NCBI RefSeq assembly: GCF_963662255.1 | Contig: NC_085048.1 | Location: 98,872,229-98,936,228 of the forward strand | DNA from: Cinclus cinclus | Lineage: Eukaryota > Chordata > Aves > Passeriformes > Cinclidae | DNA length: 64,000 bases | Direction of reading: 5' to 3' | Part shown: positions 37,261 through 48,988 of the stretch, piece by piece | Layout: each line of letters begins with the position of its first letter | Numbering within the stretch: the stretch's first letter is position 1 | Made by a program: the position numbers and the translations under genes | Notes under the pieces: model-generated | The model's input: the letters and a program-made list of their open reading frames with translations, nothing else | The model's database searches: none | What the model was told of the DNA's origin: nothing

Positions 37261-39654
37261 TTTACCAGCTCTTGAAGTCTTCCTTATTGCTTTTGCTCCG
37301 TTCTGAATTAAATTGTTCAGATCTGTGTCCTGATGCCCATCTTCAATCACTTCACATTTTTTCCTAAGCCTACATTCTTTTCAGTATAGGCCTCATGAAG
37401 TTATTTTTTGTTTAGTCATGCTGTAATGTAATTCATGTATCATAATATATCAGCATGGTAGCATGCTGCCAATGAAAATGTGGGAAAGCGTCTTTCCACT
37501 TTTAGCTCCCTCACAGCTGGAAAATTTGTTAGGACAATAAAAATAAATATAGGATTTTTTAGTGAAGAACAATTTCTGGTATAAAACTTTATCAGAACTA
37601 ATTCTAATACCTTCTCACACAAACTCTTCCACACAAAAAGTTATCTCTGTGTTGCCCTGTAGTACAAATGAGGGGGACATTAGGGAACACAGCAATGACC
37701 TTTCATAAGACTGAGTCAAATAGGATCTTAGAAGGAATTTAATGAGAACATCTAAACGTACAGCGATAGAAGGAGCCACAGGGGAGGCATAAATATTACT
37801 GGTTAAGTAATATGAATAAATTTATCTATTATAATATGTTCTGAATGTATTTCTTAGATTGCATTCTTTTGAGGTTGTTCTTAAGCATGATACAAAAAAT
37901 GGTATTCCTTACATATTTAAAACAAAATTTTAATAATAAGGGTATTAAGCAAATTTTCCAACAAGAAAAATCCTGCTCTGTAAGGTAAATGCTGGCAAAT
38001 AGGAGAAATCTTGTTTGATTGTTAGCCCATTATTGAAATGAACACACAAATCATCTGCTTCCTAGTTTTAATTCATGAAGAGGAGGAATAATTCTGAGGT
38101 TCCCAAAGTGGAAAAACTCCTACATCTAAGCCATAATTAAAATTTCTTTCTGGCAGAGTATTTATGCCATTAGGTAATTCACAGAATTATAATGATGAAA
38201 TCAAGTACCCTGTATCATATAACTTATGTATTTAACCAAGTTAAGAAACCTCCCAAACAAACACAAACATTTATTGCATACTTTTTTAAAATCACATTTT
38301 CAGAACAAAGAACCTTTCCATATACTAAGAGAGAAACTCATTTTTGAAGGAGGTAGAATTTTTATGAGTATATTCTGAATACATAGACCACAGAATATGA
38401 ACATTCATGTAATAATAATGCCTTATGCAATGTAAAGGGACTACAGATGTAATGAATGCAATCAACAGAGTGAACAATAAATGATGTACTATGGTCCAAC
38501 TAGTCATGCCAAAAATGAAACAATCTTCACACTGAACACTGGAAAAAGATTTTATGTCACTAACACAAAATTCCAGAAAGTCACATCAAGCCAAGGAGAA
38601 GAAATAGATCACACTGAATTGCAGGATAAGTCTCTTTAAAATTCAAAAAAACAAAAGACTAATTAATATGAAGGCATGAAATTTCAGAAAGGAGTATCAA
38701 TTAATAGTATTTTGATTTTTTGTATGTTCTCTTGTTTAAAAGAAACAGTTCAAGGAACTGTGATTCTATAATTATAGCTTGTTCCAAAAAAAAACCTATA
38801 AAAACTGTACAAAAGCCACTAACAACACAATTTAAATTATTTTCAATTGTAAAGCCTGCTTATATAGCAAGTTAAAAAGTGCTCGATCCATTTTCTTATT
38901 CTGCTTTCTGCAGGGCCTTCTTGCTTTATGAAGTGCATAATTATTCCAAAAGTGCCTATAGTGGAGAACATCTAATGCTTGTAAATAATTTGCTTCTAAG
39001 AATACAAGAAAAAAAATCAAAGCATATTTCCCAAAACATGCCTATAATACAGGGAGAGCACTCACCTCATTTTACTTTCATTAAAACAAACCAAGTCACC
39101 CTCCCCAACACTCCATTTGTCTCCAAAATACTGTAAAATATAAAGGTATCAGGTGTTTTCCTTTTGTCACTTTGAATGTGCTTCAACATTCAGTATCAAA
39201 TCCTACAATTTTTTTATTTATTCTGCATTTTCAGTGAGCTCCCACTGGTTTCTGTGGTGGGTCAAATTCTTAAAATACACCACCTAATTGTCAGGGCATT
39301 GGCACAATCCTTAAACAGCACTGATGTTATTACTGTCTTACATCCTGCATCAAATGACATTGGCATGGATTTAAAAGACCTGTATAAGATGTATCCTAAA
39401 TGCTACAATTAAATGACATAAAAAGGACACGTCATTTATATAATGTCCTACATGATGTACTTTTCCTGACCTCAGTAACAAGTAATCCAAGGAGAAGTGT
39501 AAAATTGAAATACTCAAAACATTTAAAGAAATAGTAAAAAATAAATGGAATAGAAAAATTGGGCAGGAATCGTTCTTATGACATACAATGGGATCCTCTT
39601 TAGAATCCATTCAGGTGGACAGAAATGTTTTCATTAATTTACACAACTGGGCTA

Positions 39655-39745
39655 AGACCTGAATTGCTCCATTAATTTCAGTTTACCTGCTGTGTTCCTA
39701 CTCATCATCTGCAACTCCCACTGAGACCTCACGGTGAATCACTGG
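39655..39745. repeat. Decayed CATTGACTT-core repeat
   Basis: GACCTGAATTGCTCCATTAA followed by TTTCAGTTTACC, and then AACTCCCACTGAGACCTCA, keep the order of the old repeat blocks 'CTCCATTGATTTCAGT' and 'ACTCCCACTGACTTCA'. The copy is heavily diverged. Confidence 0.35.
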
Positions 39746-41714
39746 AACACAATGAGTTCACCAGTCCCCTCTCTCTGCCAGGGAAGCATTTCTAATCAAT
39801 AGCTTTTAGTGCAATGGAAGTTACCACAAAGCTTTCAAGATCTGGGTTTATGTTGTAGTTAAAATGAGCTCAGTGGCATCTCTAGTGTGTAGTTACTTCA
39901 CCAAGCTGCACATTATAAATTGGGTCAAGGCTGTTTGTGCAAAGTGGTATTTTAGAAGATGAAACAAAAGCAACACAGAAGATGTTGATACTATCACAGG
40001 GAAACCATCTTCATATGTTTTATTTGTGGATGCCTACATACACACATATTCAGATACATATTTAGAGGTGATTGGAGACAGCAAAAATAGGTCAAATAAA
40101 TTTTTCATCTTAATTGATTTGAGTGAGTTTGCAATGGGAAAATGCAGATTCTGATGGAAGATATGGTTATGTAAATCTCCACTGAGACAACAGAGCTACT
40201 TCAAATATATGTAGACTGGTTTAAGTTCCTTATAGCACAAGTTTAAATCTCTGGTTGAGACCCCCCCTAACCTCATTTAAAATTGCAATGCTTCTCTTAG
40301 AGTTTGGAGTTTAAGAAGAGGACAAAGGCATTTAGAAAAAAAAAAAGAGATCTCATACAAGCATTGACTATTTTTTTCTTATTTGTCAAACTCTTGTAAA
40401 AAAAATAGCTATAGTAACAAACAATAAATAGTGTAAGCCAAATCCAGTGAAGAGTGGAGTACAGATTTGATTTGTGTAGCAACAGCACATGTCTTCTAAG
40501 TCTCAGTTTCTCCGTGGCTGAAGAATAGTGCTTCACATGTGCTGGAAGAAAACAGTGGTGCAAAGCAAAATGGAAGTTCACTCCATAGCACTAACAGCAG
40601 CCATGCTTCTCTGAAGTGAGATAAATGCCCCACCGAAAATTTCAGGTCAAGAGGAACATTGCAATGGGATTACAGGATTGGGCTGAAAAGGCTGAAGCTG
40701 GCACAGGAAGTTTAGTCACTGTGCAGCAATGATGCTCATTTGGTATCATTTACATATAAAACTGATCTCACTTGCTTAGTAAATTGGGTAGTCTCTCCTG
40801 GAATTTGGTAGTTTTCTTAGCAAATAGAAGGATGACATGCATGTCAACAATAACAACAAGAGAAGAATTAAAAACAAAAAGGAGGGGAAATAAGGAAAAT
40901 AATAACAATTTATTTTGGGAAAACTAAATGTGTAAGAGTTAGTGTAATTTATTTAGCACAATCACATGAATCTCACTGTCTTTGGGAGGTTTTTCAGGAG
41001 TCAGTCCTCACTCAAATATTTTCTGAACAATTATTAAGCATTGAAGACACCTTTTTTCTTTTTCCTCCTCATAGGCTGTGATTATTTTTTCTTTTTGTAT
41101 AAATTTTCCATTAAAAAATGTATTTATTTGGGCCAACTAAAGGAAACAGTACTGATATTTCAGATCTGTTTCTGTATATCTCTCTGAGCAATTCTCATAG
41201 TCATATGAAATAAACTACACTAAGTTTGTTTTCTATTTGGGGTTATTTTTTACACATTCTATTTAAAAAATTAACTGTAACTCCAGCCTTAGGGAGGAAA
41301 AAAAATATACAGGTAACTGCCTTTTTCCACCTTCAAAGAATAGTTTAAATATATTCAGGGCAAAATATGAACATAGTTGTGATTCCCCTATGCCTTTTGA
41401 AGTCTTTGCCCATTGTAAAATTCATGAAGAATTATTGATAGCTCTAAGAGGAAGCTAGAGGTCCATCTACCAGTCAGGGCTAGACTAAGAATAGTTGAGC
41501 TTGCTATCCAGGGTTAAAGAAAGCAAAAGTTATGCTTATTTATCAGTGTGAAATAGCACCTCATATGCAATGGTTCAGAAAGAATTTGGCTGAACAGCCT
41601 TAAGTTATGGAGAGTCTCACTAGCAATACCTCAAACAAAAGAATTCCTAGGCAATAGATCTCCTAGCAGTCTTCTCTGCCATGAAAAGTAAAGTAGTAAC
41701 TGTGTATCATTGTC

Positions 41715-41790
41715 CTCAGACTCCATCAGCATCTCCCACTGACTTTGAGAGATGTTGCTCATGTGAATCAAGGCTGATGTAAGAACAGCA
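41715..41790. repeat. Decayed CATTGACTT-core repeat
   Basis: CTCCCACTGACTTTGAGAGA then TGTTGCTCATGTGAATCAAG follow the pattern 'CTCCCATTGACTTCAATGGGAGTTTTGC...GTAAGG' known from reptile and bird genomes. It is a diverged fragment. Confidence 0.4.
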
Positions 41791-42475
41791 ACCTAGGCAA
41801 GTACCGTTTTTCACAAAGAAATTTGCAAACTTATATGCCCAAATTTGATTTCCAGTGCAGTATCAACAAATCTGTTATATACTGATTTGTGAACAAAAAA
41901 TTAAGAGCTAATATAAGGGTGATTTGAATGGAAGGCAAAATATTTGTAAAGAAACCAAATAACAGAAATGGGTGAAATATGGGATAAAAAGGGACACATT
42001 ACCTTGCTGAACAGAACCCTCTCTAGAAGAGATTATGTGAATAGCAACTTACATATAATATGCAATATCATGTATTATGCAACAGAAATACAAAATAAAT
42101 TCAGTAGACTCTGGAAATATAGCACACTCATTCTTCATATGCATGGAAAAGCCCTCCTCTTACAGCCCACATAAAACTCATGCAGGAGTGTGCTGAAAAA
42201 TCAGATTCTGAGAAAGCATTTTCATGCCATGGGACATGAGCATCACTCCTGACAGAAGATAATCACATAGCACTGATGTTATGAAAAAGATGGAAATGAC
42301 AGTTCACAAGACCATTAGTAAACAAATATCAAGAGAAAAATATGGATCTTGGTCTCTACAGGCAGCTACAGATGTACTGTGACTCCAGTGTGAAATCAAA
42401 CCAAAGCATTTAATCTTGTCCTAGGCTTTTCTTAGGGTTAATTTTCACTCATTCTAATTTTTAAAAAATGTTTCT

Positions 42476-42562
42476 AGGGGTTTTTTTTAGGTTTTTGTTA
42501 TTGGTGGTGGTTTTTTGTGGTTTTTTTTTGTTTTGTGTTGTTTTGGTTTTTTTAAGTTTTTC
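42476..42562. repeat. T/G-rich low-complexity tract
   Basis: Nearly 90 bases of T-runs broken by G, GG and GTGG. No internal periodicity longer than a few bases is visible. Confidence 0.85.
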
Positions 42563-43275
42563 AAGTTCAAACCCTAAAAATATCTTTCTATTTCCAGATA
42601 ATTCTATACAAATAGGCTTTCAGCACTGAGCTCATAACTTTGAAGGGAGGAATCTTTTTAGTGCACTGATGAAGTATTCACACTTCATTAAGCAATGAAA
42701 CCTCTCCATAGTTCTACAACGTGTTTCATGAAAGGACTTCAGCAGTTTATGCTTATAAATGCCTCCATGCAGCAGACAGAAAATTTGGTAGTTAGTATTT
42801 CTGTGTAAGCAGAAGAGGTGCTTGAGACTTTTGTGAGAGGCATTCAATTGAAGTGAATGCGTACATCTAGGACTTCTTCCTCTCACAGCTGAGCAGGAGA
42901 AAACACAATAGAGAAATTTTAAATTGATTCAGGAAAAATGAAGAATAAAAACCATGGTAGAGGAGGCTTAGACATATAGTTCAGGTAGGTGATATCCATA
43001 TCTAGGAAAGATCAGTTAGGAATCATATAAGACATACAGTATTTTATTGAAACAGGAGAATTGTTTAGCTTGTGTTTAATGCTGTTTCTTTGGACTATAA
43101 TATCTGTGAAAGTTGGTGTTATCTTTTACGTGTTGGATTTAATTCTAAAATTCTGTATTGTTAAGTAGGTGAAAATATGCTGTGTAGAATGTGATGAGAA
43201 TTTGTGACTCCTTATTTGATTCAGCTAGGAAAATAAAGAGGGAAAGTTACCATGGAAGTTGTTTATTGTCTAAAA

Positions 43276-43393
43276 TCACAACATCACAGAATACTCTGAG
43301 TTGGAAGGAACTCACAGAGACCATTGAGTCTAACTCTTAAATGACTGGCCCATATGGGGATTGAACCTTGACCTTATTAGCACCATTCTCTAA
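43276..43393 (-). mobile_element. tRNA-Ile-headed SINE with CR1-like tail (TguSINE1-like)
   Basis: On the minus strand the element begins with TTAGAGAATGGTGCTAATAA, matching the anticodon arm of vertebrate tRNA-Ile with AAU anticodon. The T-arm and acceptor region (GGTTCAATCC through GGGCCA, 43,346-43,370) follow. The 5' D-arm and about 20 leading bases are missing, so it is 5'-truncated. The tail (43,276-43,340) continues with TTCCTTCCAACTCAGAGTAT and TCTGTGATG, a CR1-type 3' end that would be recognised by a CR1 reverse transcriptase. From memory, a tRNA-Ile/CR1 fusion of this kind is TguSINE1, described in zebra finch and other passerines. It is not a functional tRNA gene: the head is incomplete and mutated. 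Confidence 0.75.
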
Positions 43394-44589
43394 ATGTTTG
43401 CTTATTCTAAGGATCCTGGTTGTTCCTCCATTTAGACTACTTTTTATTTTTAGCAATTGTACTATTTGCACTACTATTTTTGCACTTCTTATCATAACAA
43501 AAAACAGTTACCCTACTATTAATAAATGGGCAAGAAACAGATCAGAATCTTCTGCACCCAGATACATATACTTATTTTTAGGAAATGCCTCCCAAGTGAA
43601 AAATCAATTTCTTGCAGACTTTCCTTTTCCCTTAAACTTTATGTCTCCTGCAGAAAGAATTGTAGTTTTAATATGAAGAACAAAATGTGAAACAGAAGAA
43701 AATAAAGAAGACTTACTTTTTTTTCCACCAAGAGGAAAGTTAAAAAATCTCTTCTTATCAAGCGTAATAGAGAAGAAATGTTGTTATATATGCAGAAAAA
43801 CTTTCTCAGGAGAGAAATATAGAAGAGAAATATTCAGTTCAGTTGGGTCCAAAACTACAGGGTCTTTAAAAAGCAACCAGAACAACAAAAGCACCACATA
43901 TTATTCATTGCAATAACATTTCGTGCCAAAACATCAAGCCACTTCAGGAAAGAGGTTAATACAAACAATTCCCTTAGACTTCCTCATCTACCTCTAGACT
44001 ACAGGATCTAAAACACACAGACACAAGAAGCAGCCAAGTATCACCAAAGGTTTATGTAGTTCCAGACTTAATTCTATAATTTCTTGGGCTACTCATGACC
44101 CTGTAAATTCCGAACCAAGCAAACTGAAATACTGTTGGTGTTGATGGATTCTTTTCCTATTTTCTAATTATTCTAGAAAAACAGTGACATGGCTCCATTT
44201 TTTCTACCACCATCATCCTCTGTCTTGTCCCTTCCCTTTTTCCAGTAACAAACTCCTGCTGAAACTCTCATTTTCTGTGGTTAGTCAGCAAGTAGAAACA
44301 AGTAGAAACAGGTATGATTTTTCCACAACCTGGGTACTGGAAATAAGGAAGGGGAAAAAAACACCAGTCATAGTTTCTAACCTAAAGGCAAAAATATTTA
44401 ATATTAAAATCAAATAACCACATATTGAATTATTACAGCTACTAGCAGCTTTTGTCTTTGGCCTTTAGTGTACTGGAATACTTAATTCTGTGGCCACCAG
44501 CTGTTAAGTAGAATATTTTACCAGGGATGTATCAATGCAATCAGCTATGATAAAAACCAGAACCATCCAGCGTGTTTTTCTGTCTTAAT
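43394..44589. other. Non-coding stretch, no gene recognised
   Basis: AT-rich sequence. A 10-base direct duplication (AGTAGAAACA) lies at about 44,291-44,310. ORFs of 77-102 codons have no recognisable family, and one of them starts inside the SINE. Nothing else was recognised. Confidence 0.55.
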
Positions 44590-45885
44590 GTAGGATAAAC
44601 TCTATTTGTGTCAGTCTTTATAATATTTATCTAATGTCTTCTCATCTCCCATTACATCTATTTCAGTGTATCACCATTTACATCATTAAAAAAGATCTTC
44701 CTACAGTGTGAATTTATAATTAATTACTGCAATTTACCCTGCTACTCCTTCTCCTATTCGCCATTGATAAAAACCCCAGATTACTTATTTCCTTTTTATA
44801 CCACCCTTTACAAACCTGATCTTTGCCATCAGGTCCTCCCTCAGTCATTTCTTCTGTATGGTACATAACCCAAATGTTTAGTTTTTTATTTCATACTTCT
44901 GCTTTGTTTCTGACATGCAATGGTTAAAATTGAATGCAGAATTCTAGCCTTGAGTACTGCCCTGAGCAGAATTGGATAATTACTTCACCATGTTTTACAA
45001 GCTATATTTCCATTTACAAGAGATAAAATGTTCCCTAGATTCTTTTACAACTTCATGGCTTTGCTAACCCCTGTACAGAATGTGATACATGCAGACTCAC
45101 AGATTCTTTTCAAAAGAAACAGTATTTCACCAAGTTTTTTCGACACCATATTTTTGCTGTCCATAATTTCTTCCTACGCCTAGCACCTTCCACTTGCTTC
45201 CACAGAATTTTAACATATCTTTTGGTCCTTTTCTCTAATTTGTCAAAGCTGATTTTGAATTCGAAGCTTGCTCCCGAGTATGTGGTTTCTCTTCCATAGC
45301 TCTGCATTATCACATTTAATAAACTTGGTCTGTGTTCTACCATCCAGGCTGATTAAATGAAAATAGCTTAGAATTGATTCCAGTAGGAACTCCTTGTGGT
45401 TGGTTTGTCCTTTCACTTTGACAGGCAATTACTGGCAACGTGCACAGTTATCCAGACAACTTTGCATGCAATTTACTACTAATTTAGAAACTTAATCTAG
45501 CCCAAGATTCCCTAGCTTGCTTAAGTGAATACCATGCTAGACAGTACCTAAAGATATGTTAGACAGTGCCTAAAGATTTGTTTAGGATTACATGGCATCT
45601 GCTGCTTCTTGACAATCTCCAGCAATTGTAGAAGAATTGGTTTATTGTAATTTGTTGCTGACCTACTGATACCCATCTCTTTCTTGCCTTGCTACTGCTA
45701 AAAAATCATTGCCTTGATTATTTGTTCCAAAGTCTTCCATGAACAGAAGTTAGTCTGGCAAGCTAGACTTGGCTCTTTTTTATTGTAAATTTAAAATCTG
45801 GCACTAATGTCCCCCTCTTGCAGTCTTTGAAAACATCATATACCTTTAGGAATGTTCTTATAGGAAACCTCCAACAGAGGTTAGG
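44590..45885 (-). mobile_element. Ancient CR1-type LINE, 3' half
   Basis: Reading the plus strand, successive blocks follow, in order and spacing, the complement of old CR1 copies shared by turtles, crocodilians and birds. Near 44,925-44,970 there is an 'AGAATTCTAGCCTTGAG' block (complement of the contribution-to-wall-type 3' region). At 44,975-45,110 comes a 'GGATAATTACTTCACCATG' block. At 45,230-45,260 comes TCTAATTTGTCAAAGCTGAT followed by TTTGAATTC. At 45,370-45,410 comes AATTGATTCCAGTAGGAACT. At 45,650-45,830 lie the reverse complements of the N-terminal reverse-transcriptase region, with ATTATTTGTTCCAAAGTCTT as the clearest word. All frames are closed by stops. The resemblance is recalled, not computed. 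An ORF on this strand at 45,110-45,343 is a chance open stretch in decayed LINE sequence. Confidence 0.65.
45535..45578. repeat. 22-bp tandem duplication
   Basis: Two adjacent 22-base copies of TGCTAGACAGTACCTAAAGA plus two bases differ at three positions. This is a small local duplication inside the ancient CR1, made after or during its decay. Confidence 0.9.
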
Positions 45886-46233
45886 TTGTTTCTGGCCAGT
45901 ATACTGTTAAATATCAAGGCACAGTTCATCACACCATACTCATTCATGTACTGCATGGCTATCAAGGTTCTGAAAGAGATGAAATGTAAATATACTTTTT
46001 TCACAATGAATGCTTCAAATAATTATGCAGGATGGTCATGCACCTGACAAAGAAGCTAAGAACAAAGTAGCAATAAAGAGTGAGTGCATTTGCTATTTAT
46101 TTCAGAAGTATTTTAATCCGCATTGAGACATTGAAGGTTGTAGCAGTCAAAGTACATATTTTAGGTCATGCAATTACACCAAATACCTGCAAAAAGTAAA
46201 CATGTACCTGACCTACCAAAGAATAACCACAGT
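45886..46233. other. Non-coding gap between CR1 and LTR
   Basis: AT-rich DNA of about 350 bases with no recognisable element. It may include further, unrecognisable CR1 sequence. Confidence 0.5.
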
Positions 46234-46717
46234 TGTGTGTTGGGTCTGGCTGAGATGGAATTAATTTCCTTAGCAGCAGCCTATGTGGTGCTGTGGTGTA
46301 AATTTGTGACTAAAACAACACCAAATCTTTGTCTGATCCTTTTTCCGCCACCCAGTGAGAAGGCTGGACAAGAAGCTGGGACCAGACACAATCAGGACAG
46401 CTGACCTGAGCTGGCCAGAATGATTCTCTGTAGCTCGGAATACCAAACCCAGCAATAAACTGGGAGGTTTTTCCTTCAAATGTAGCCATGTCTGGAGTCT
46501 GGCTGGGCATCAGTTTCCTTATTGAGAAAGCGGCTGCCTCTTCATTACTCGTTGGTTTTTTTCCCATATTTTTTTCACTTATTAAACTGTGCTTATCTTG
46601 ACCCATATGCTTTTATCTTTCATATTTTGCTTTTCCTATTCTGTCCTTTCCCTGCTAATGGAAAGTGAAGGAGTGGCTGGATGAGTGTGTAGCTTCTGAA
46701 TGAGGTGAACTGACAAC
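46234..46717 (+). mobile_element. Solo LTR of an avian endogenous retrovirus
   Basis: The segment starts TGTGTTGGGTCTGGCTGAGA, continues with ATGGAATTAATTTCCTTAGC, a GTGGTGCTGTGGTGTAAATT block and GCTGGACAAGAAGCTGGGAC. It then has an AATAAACTGGGAGG block, a late ATTAAACTGTGCTTATCTTG block and ends near GTGAACTGACAAC. From memory this order is that of a common bird ERV LTR, probably ERVL-like. AATAAA at about 46,455 and ATTAAA at about 46,582 are candidate polyadenylation signals. No internal retroviral coding sequence flanks it. Terminal duplication is not obvious, so ends are accurate to a few bases. Minus ORFs at 46,270-46,606 are antisense shadows. Confidence 0.75.
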
Positions 46718-48144
46718 GGGTGTATTAGATGGAACACAATTATCCCAGAAACTCAGGTCATGTTTTCATTACATGTAAAAACATTCTGATAAATATCTCC
46801 AGCAAAGTTAGTAACACAGGAAGCTTAGCCAACTGGAAAAGATTGTTTAGTTAAAAGTATACTGAATCCTGTTCAGATAATAATCACTATAGTGTATGCA
46901 GTAAGGATAATTATTTTTGCACAAAGTAATTACACTGTAATTTTGGATTGATTCAGGACCATTAAAATAATTTAACAATGCATAAGAAACAGTATGGATT
47001 TCACATTGTCTACAGATTTCCATAGATTTTCTAAAATACAGTGTTTTAATTAAAATTAAAGGTGTGAGTGAACCACCTATTTAGCTTTCATATCTATATT
47101 TTAGTTCTTTACTTCATCCTGTAAAAACTGTTTTCTAGCTTTCCATGGAAAAAAAATGGACGCCCACCAAATAGGCAAACCAACTCTTTGTTAATGTTCA
47201 TTGTACAAGTGATGGAACTAGCAAATGTTGCTGGAGTTACTGCTTGCACAATACAAACTTTACATTGAAGGGCTCATAGTTCCCCTGAAGATTGCACTTC
47301 AAGAAGCCACAGCTTCTGTACATGGCCGTGACAAGAATTCATATATATTCTATATCAAAAAATCTACTTATTTCTCAAATAAAGATGTGACTATTGAAAG
47401 TTTTTACTGTGTACTTAGCGCTGGCAATAATTGTGTCTTACAGCAGTTTTTACAGGCTTTAAAACAAGAATTTTACTCCTAATGAAAAGTTCAGACAAAA
47501 GGAATTCATCATCTACAGTCAAAGCTTCACATATTTTGCCAAAGTTAGGTCTGAATTATGTATCTAGAAAACAAGATTTCCTACTTGTACTAAGTGAGAA
47601 AGTACCAAGTACTAAGATTTTCAGAACTTAGGTTATAATGCAACTTCTGCCACAGGTTTGCATGAATGTATAGATCAGTGCTTTGCTAAATGATGTGTGA
47701 AAATAGTTACACACTTAGTGTTTAGATTTTGAAATTTTATATTACTTTAAATAGGTACCAGACTACTGCTGACGTTTTAATAACTTTTGTGGCGTACTGA
47801 ATCCAGCACTGACAAGCATGCATTACACTGCAAAAACAGTGTAGGTGGAGAAAAATGACAGATCTCAGCTTCTCAGCCATCCTAAGTGGATATTATACTT
47901 TGGGACTCTATAGAGAAGCAAGTTAGCCAGCTGTTGTTACTGGTGAAACCTTTAAATTCGTTGCTATTTAAATTGTCATTGCTTGTTTCCTTAGATATCC
48001 ATTTTATTGAGGTTATCCTGGGTGTAATGTTGAACAGTTAAGGTGAGAACAGTTGACGTCCATAAATTCTTTTGTTTTCCTGAGTTTAGGAATAAAAAAA
48101 AGCAATTTGTAATTTTAAACTGCTTTTCTTGCTATTCTCTTCAG
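46718..48144. other. Non-coding stretch, no gene recognised
   Basis: AT-rich DNA with two unassigned plus ORFs (85 and 66 codons at 47,225-47,631). If the flanking ancient CR1 pieces belong to one copy, this DNA together with the LTR separates them, but its origin is not visible. Confidence 0.5.
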
Positions 48145-48450
48145 AGCTCAGCAATCAAATTCACCTGGGCCTAATGCTCTGCAGATTTTCACTGGAGTAG
48201 CTTCTTTATTGACTTTTCCAGCCTAACAGGAAGGTGATTAACATTTTTCTTTCCCTCAGGAAGAAGTACCTGTCTCTGAGATGATATCTTCTGTATTGTC
48301 TATCAACAACAAGACAAATAAATCTTTTAGTCCCTTAGCAGAATCAAACTCATTAGTTGCTATCTTTTTGGTTTTTTTTTCCTCAATTATCCTTTTTGCT
48401 TTTTCTCTTTTACTGTAAATTTAAGTCAGCTCAAACACCATTAAATTTAG
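48145..48450 (-). repeat. Possible ancient CR1 fragment (upstream part of RT region)
   Basis: Plus-strand blocks CACCTGGGCCTAATGCTCTG and CTTCTTTATTGACTTTTCCA, then CTTTTTGCTTTTTCTCTTTT with ACTGTAAATTTAAG, resemble the complement of the linker before the reverse transcriptase in old CR1 copies: a 'CATCTGGCCCTGCTGA' block, then a 'CTTTGTCTTTCTCTTGCTCC...GTATTTAAAG' block. The match is weak but ordered. It would continue the copy at 44,590-45,885. Confidence 0.4.
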
Positions 48451-48964
48451 TACAAGTCCCAAAGTTGCATTTTGAAAATTACACTTTTTAAAAAGTAATC
48501 TGTTTACTACTTTACCTCTCACATCCTCCTTATCTATAGCATCATATTTATTTCTCCCCATGAATCAGGCAACCCATTCTATACTATTGGTCACTAATCA
48601 TTAATGGATTGCAGCCATGAAAGTTCCAGTACTAGTCAGGTCAGCTCATCAGCAGTGGATGAAGCTATGTGAACTTACACCATTTAAGGACATCCTGTGT
48701 GCTTTTCATATCTGATCCAAAGGAGTGGTGTGTTGTGTGTGCTGTTCATCTGTCACTGCAGATGTGAACTTTCTGTTTACAAAAGGCAATTCCTCTATTA
48801 GCTGAGGTATTAGAGACTCACATGTCTGGAGATTTGAGTTCAGCATTTCATGCATAATGCCTGTGATCGTATGCATCAAAAAAAAGCATCAAAATGTCCA
48901 GAAACATACCACAGAGCAAGGCAAAAAGGTGTGACAGCCTTCATTCTAACAATGTTTGCATGTG

Positions 48965-48988
48965 TTCTCTGGATATGCATCCAGAGAA
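48965..48988. repeat. Perfect 10-bp stem hairpin
   Basis: TTCTCTGGAT and ATCCAGAGAA are exact complements around an ATGC loop. One unpaired A then allows a further G-C pair. No adjoining structure was seen. Confidence 0.9.

Larger units (their letters stand above)
37261..43275. other. Non-coding stretch, no gene recognised
   Basis: AT-rich DNA. Two CATTGACTT-core relic candidates and a T/G-rich low-complexity tract are listed separately. A C7 run is at about 40,261. Short ORFs (94 codons at most) have no recognisable family. No exon or further transposon was recognised. Confidence 0.55.

Noticed and set aside
43346..43393. Functional tRNA-Ile gene
   Set aside because: Only the anticodon and T-arm part remains, with substitutions, no D-arm, and it is fused to a CR1-like tail; it is part of a SINE.
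46270..46606. Minus-strand ORFs of 69 and 98 codons
   Set aside because: They lie within the solo LTR and oppose its direction; there is no family resemblance.
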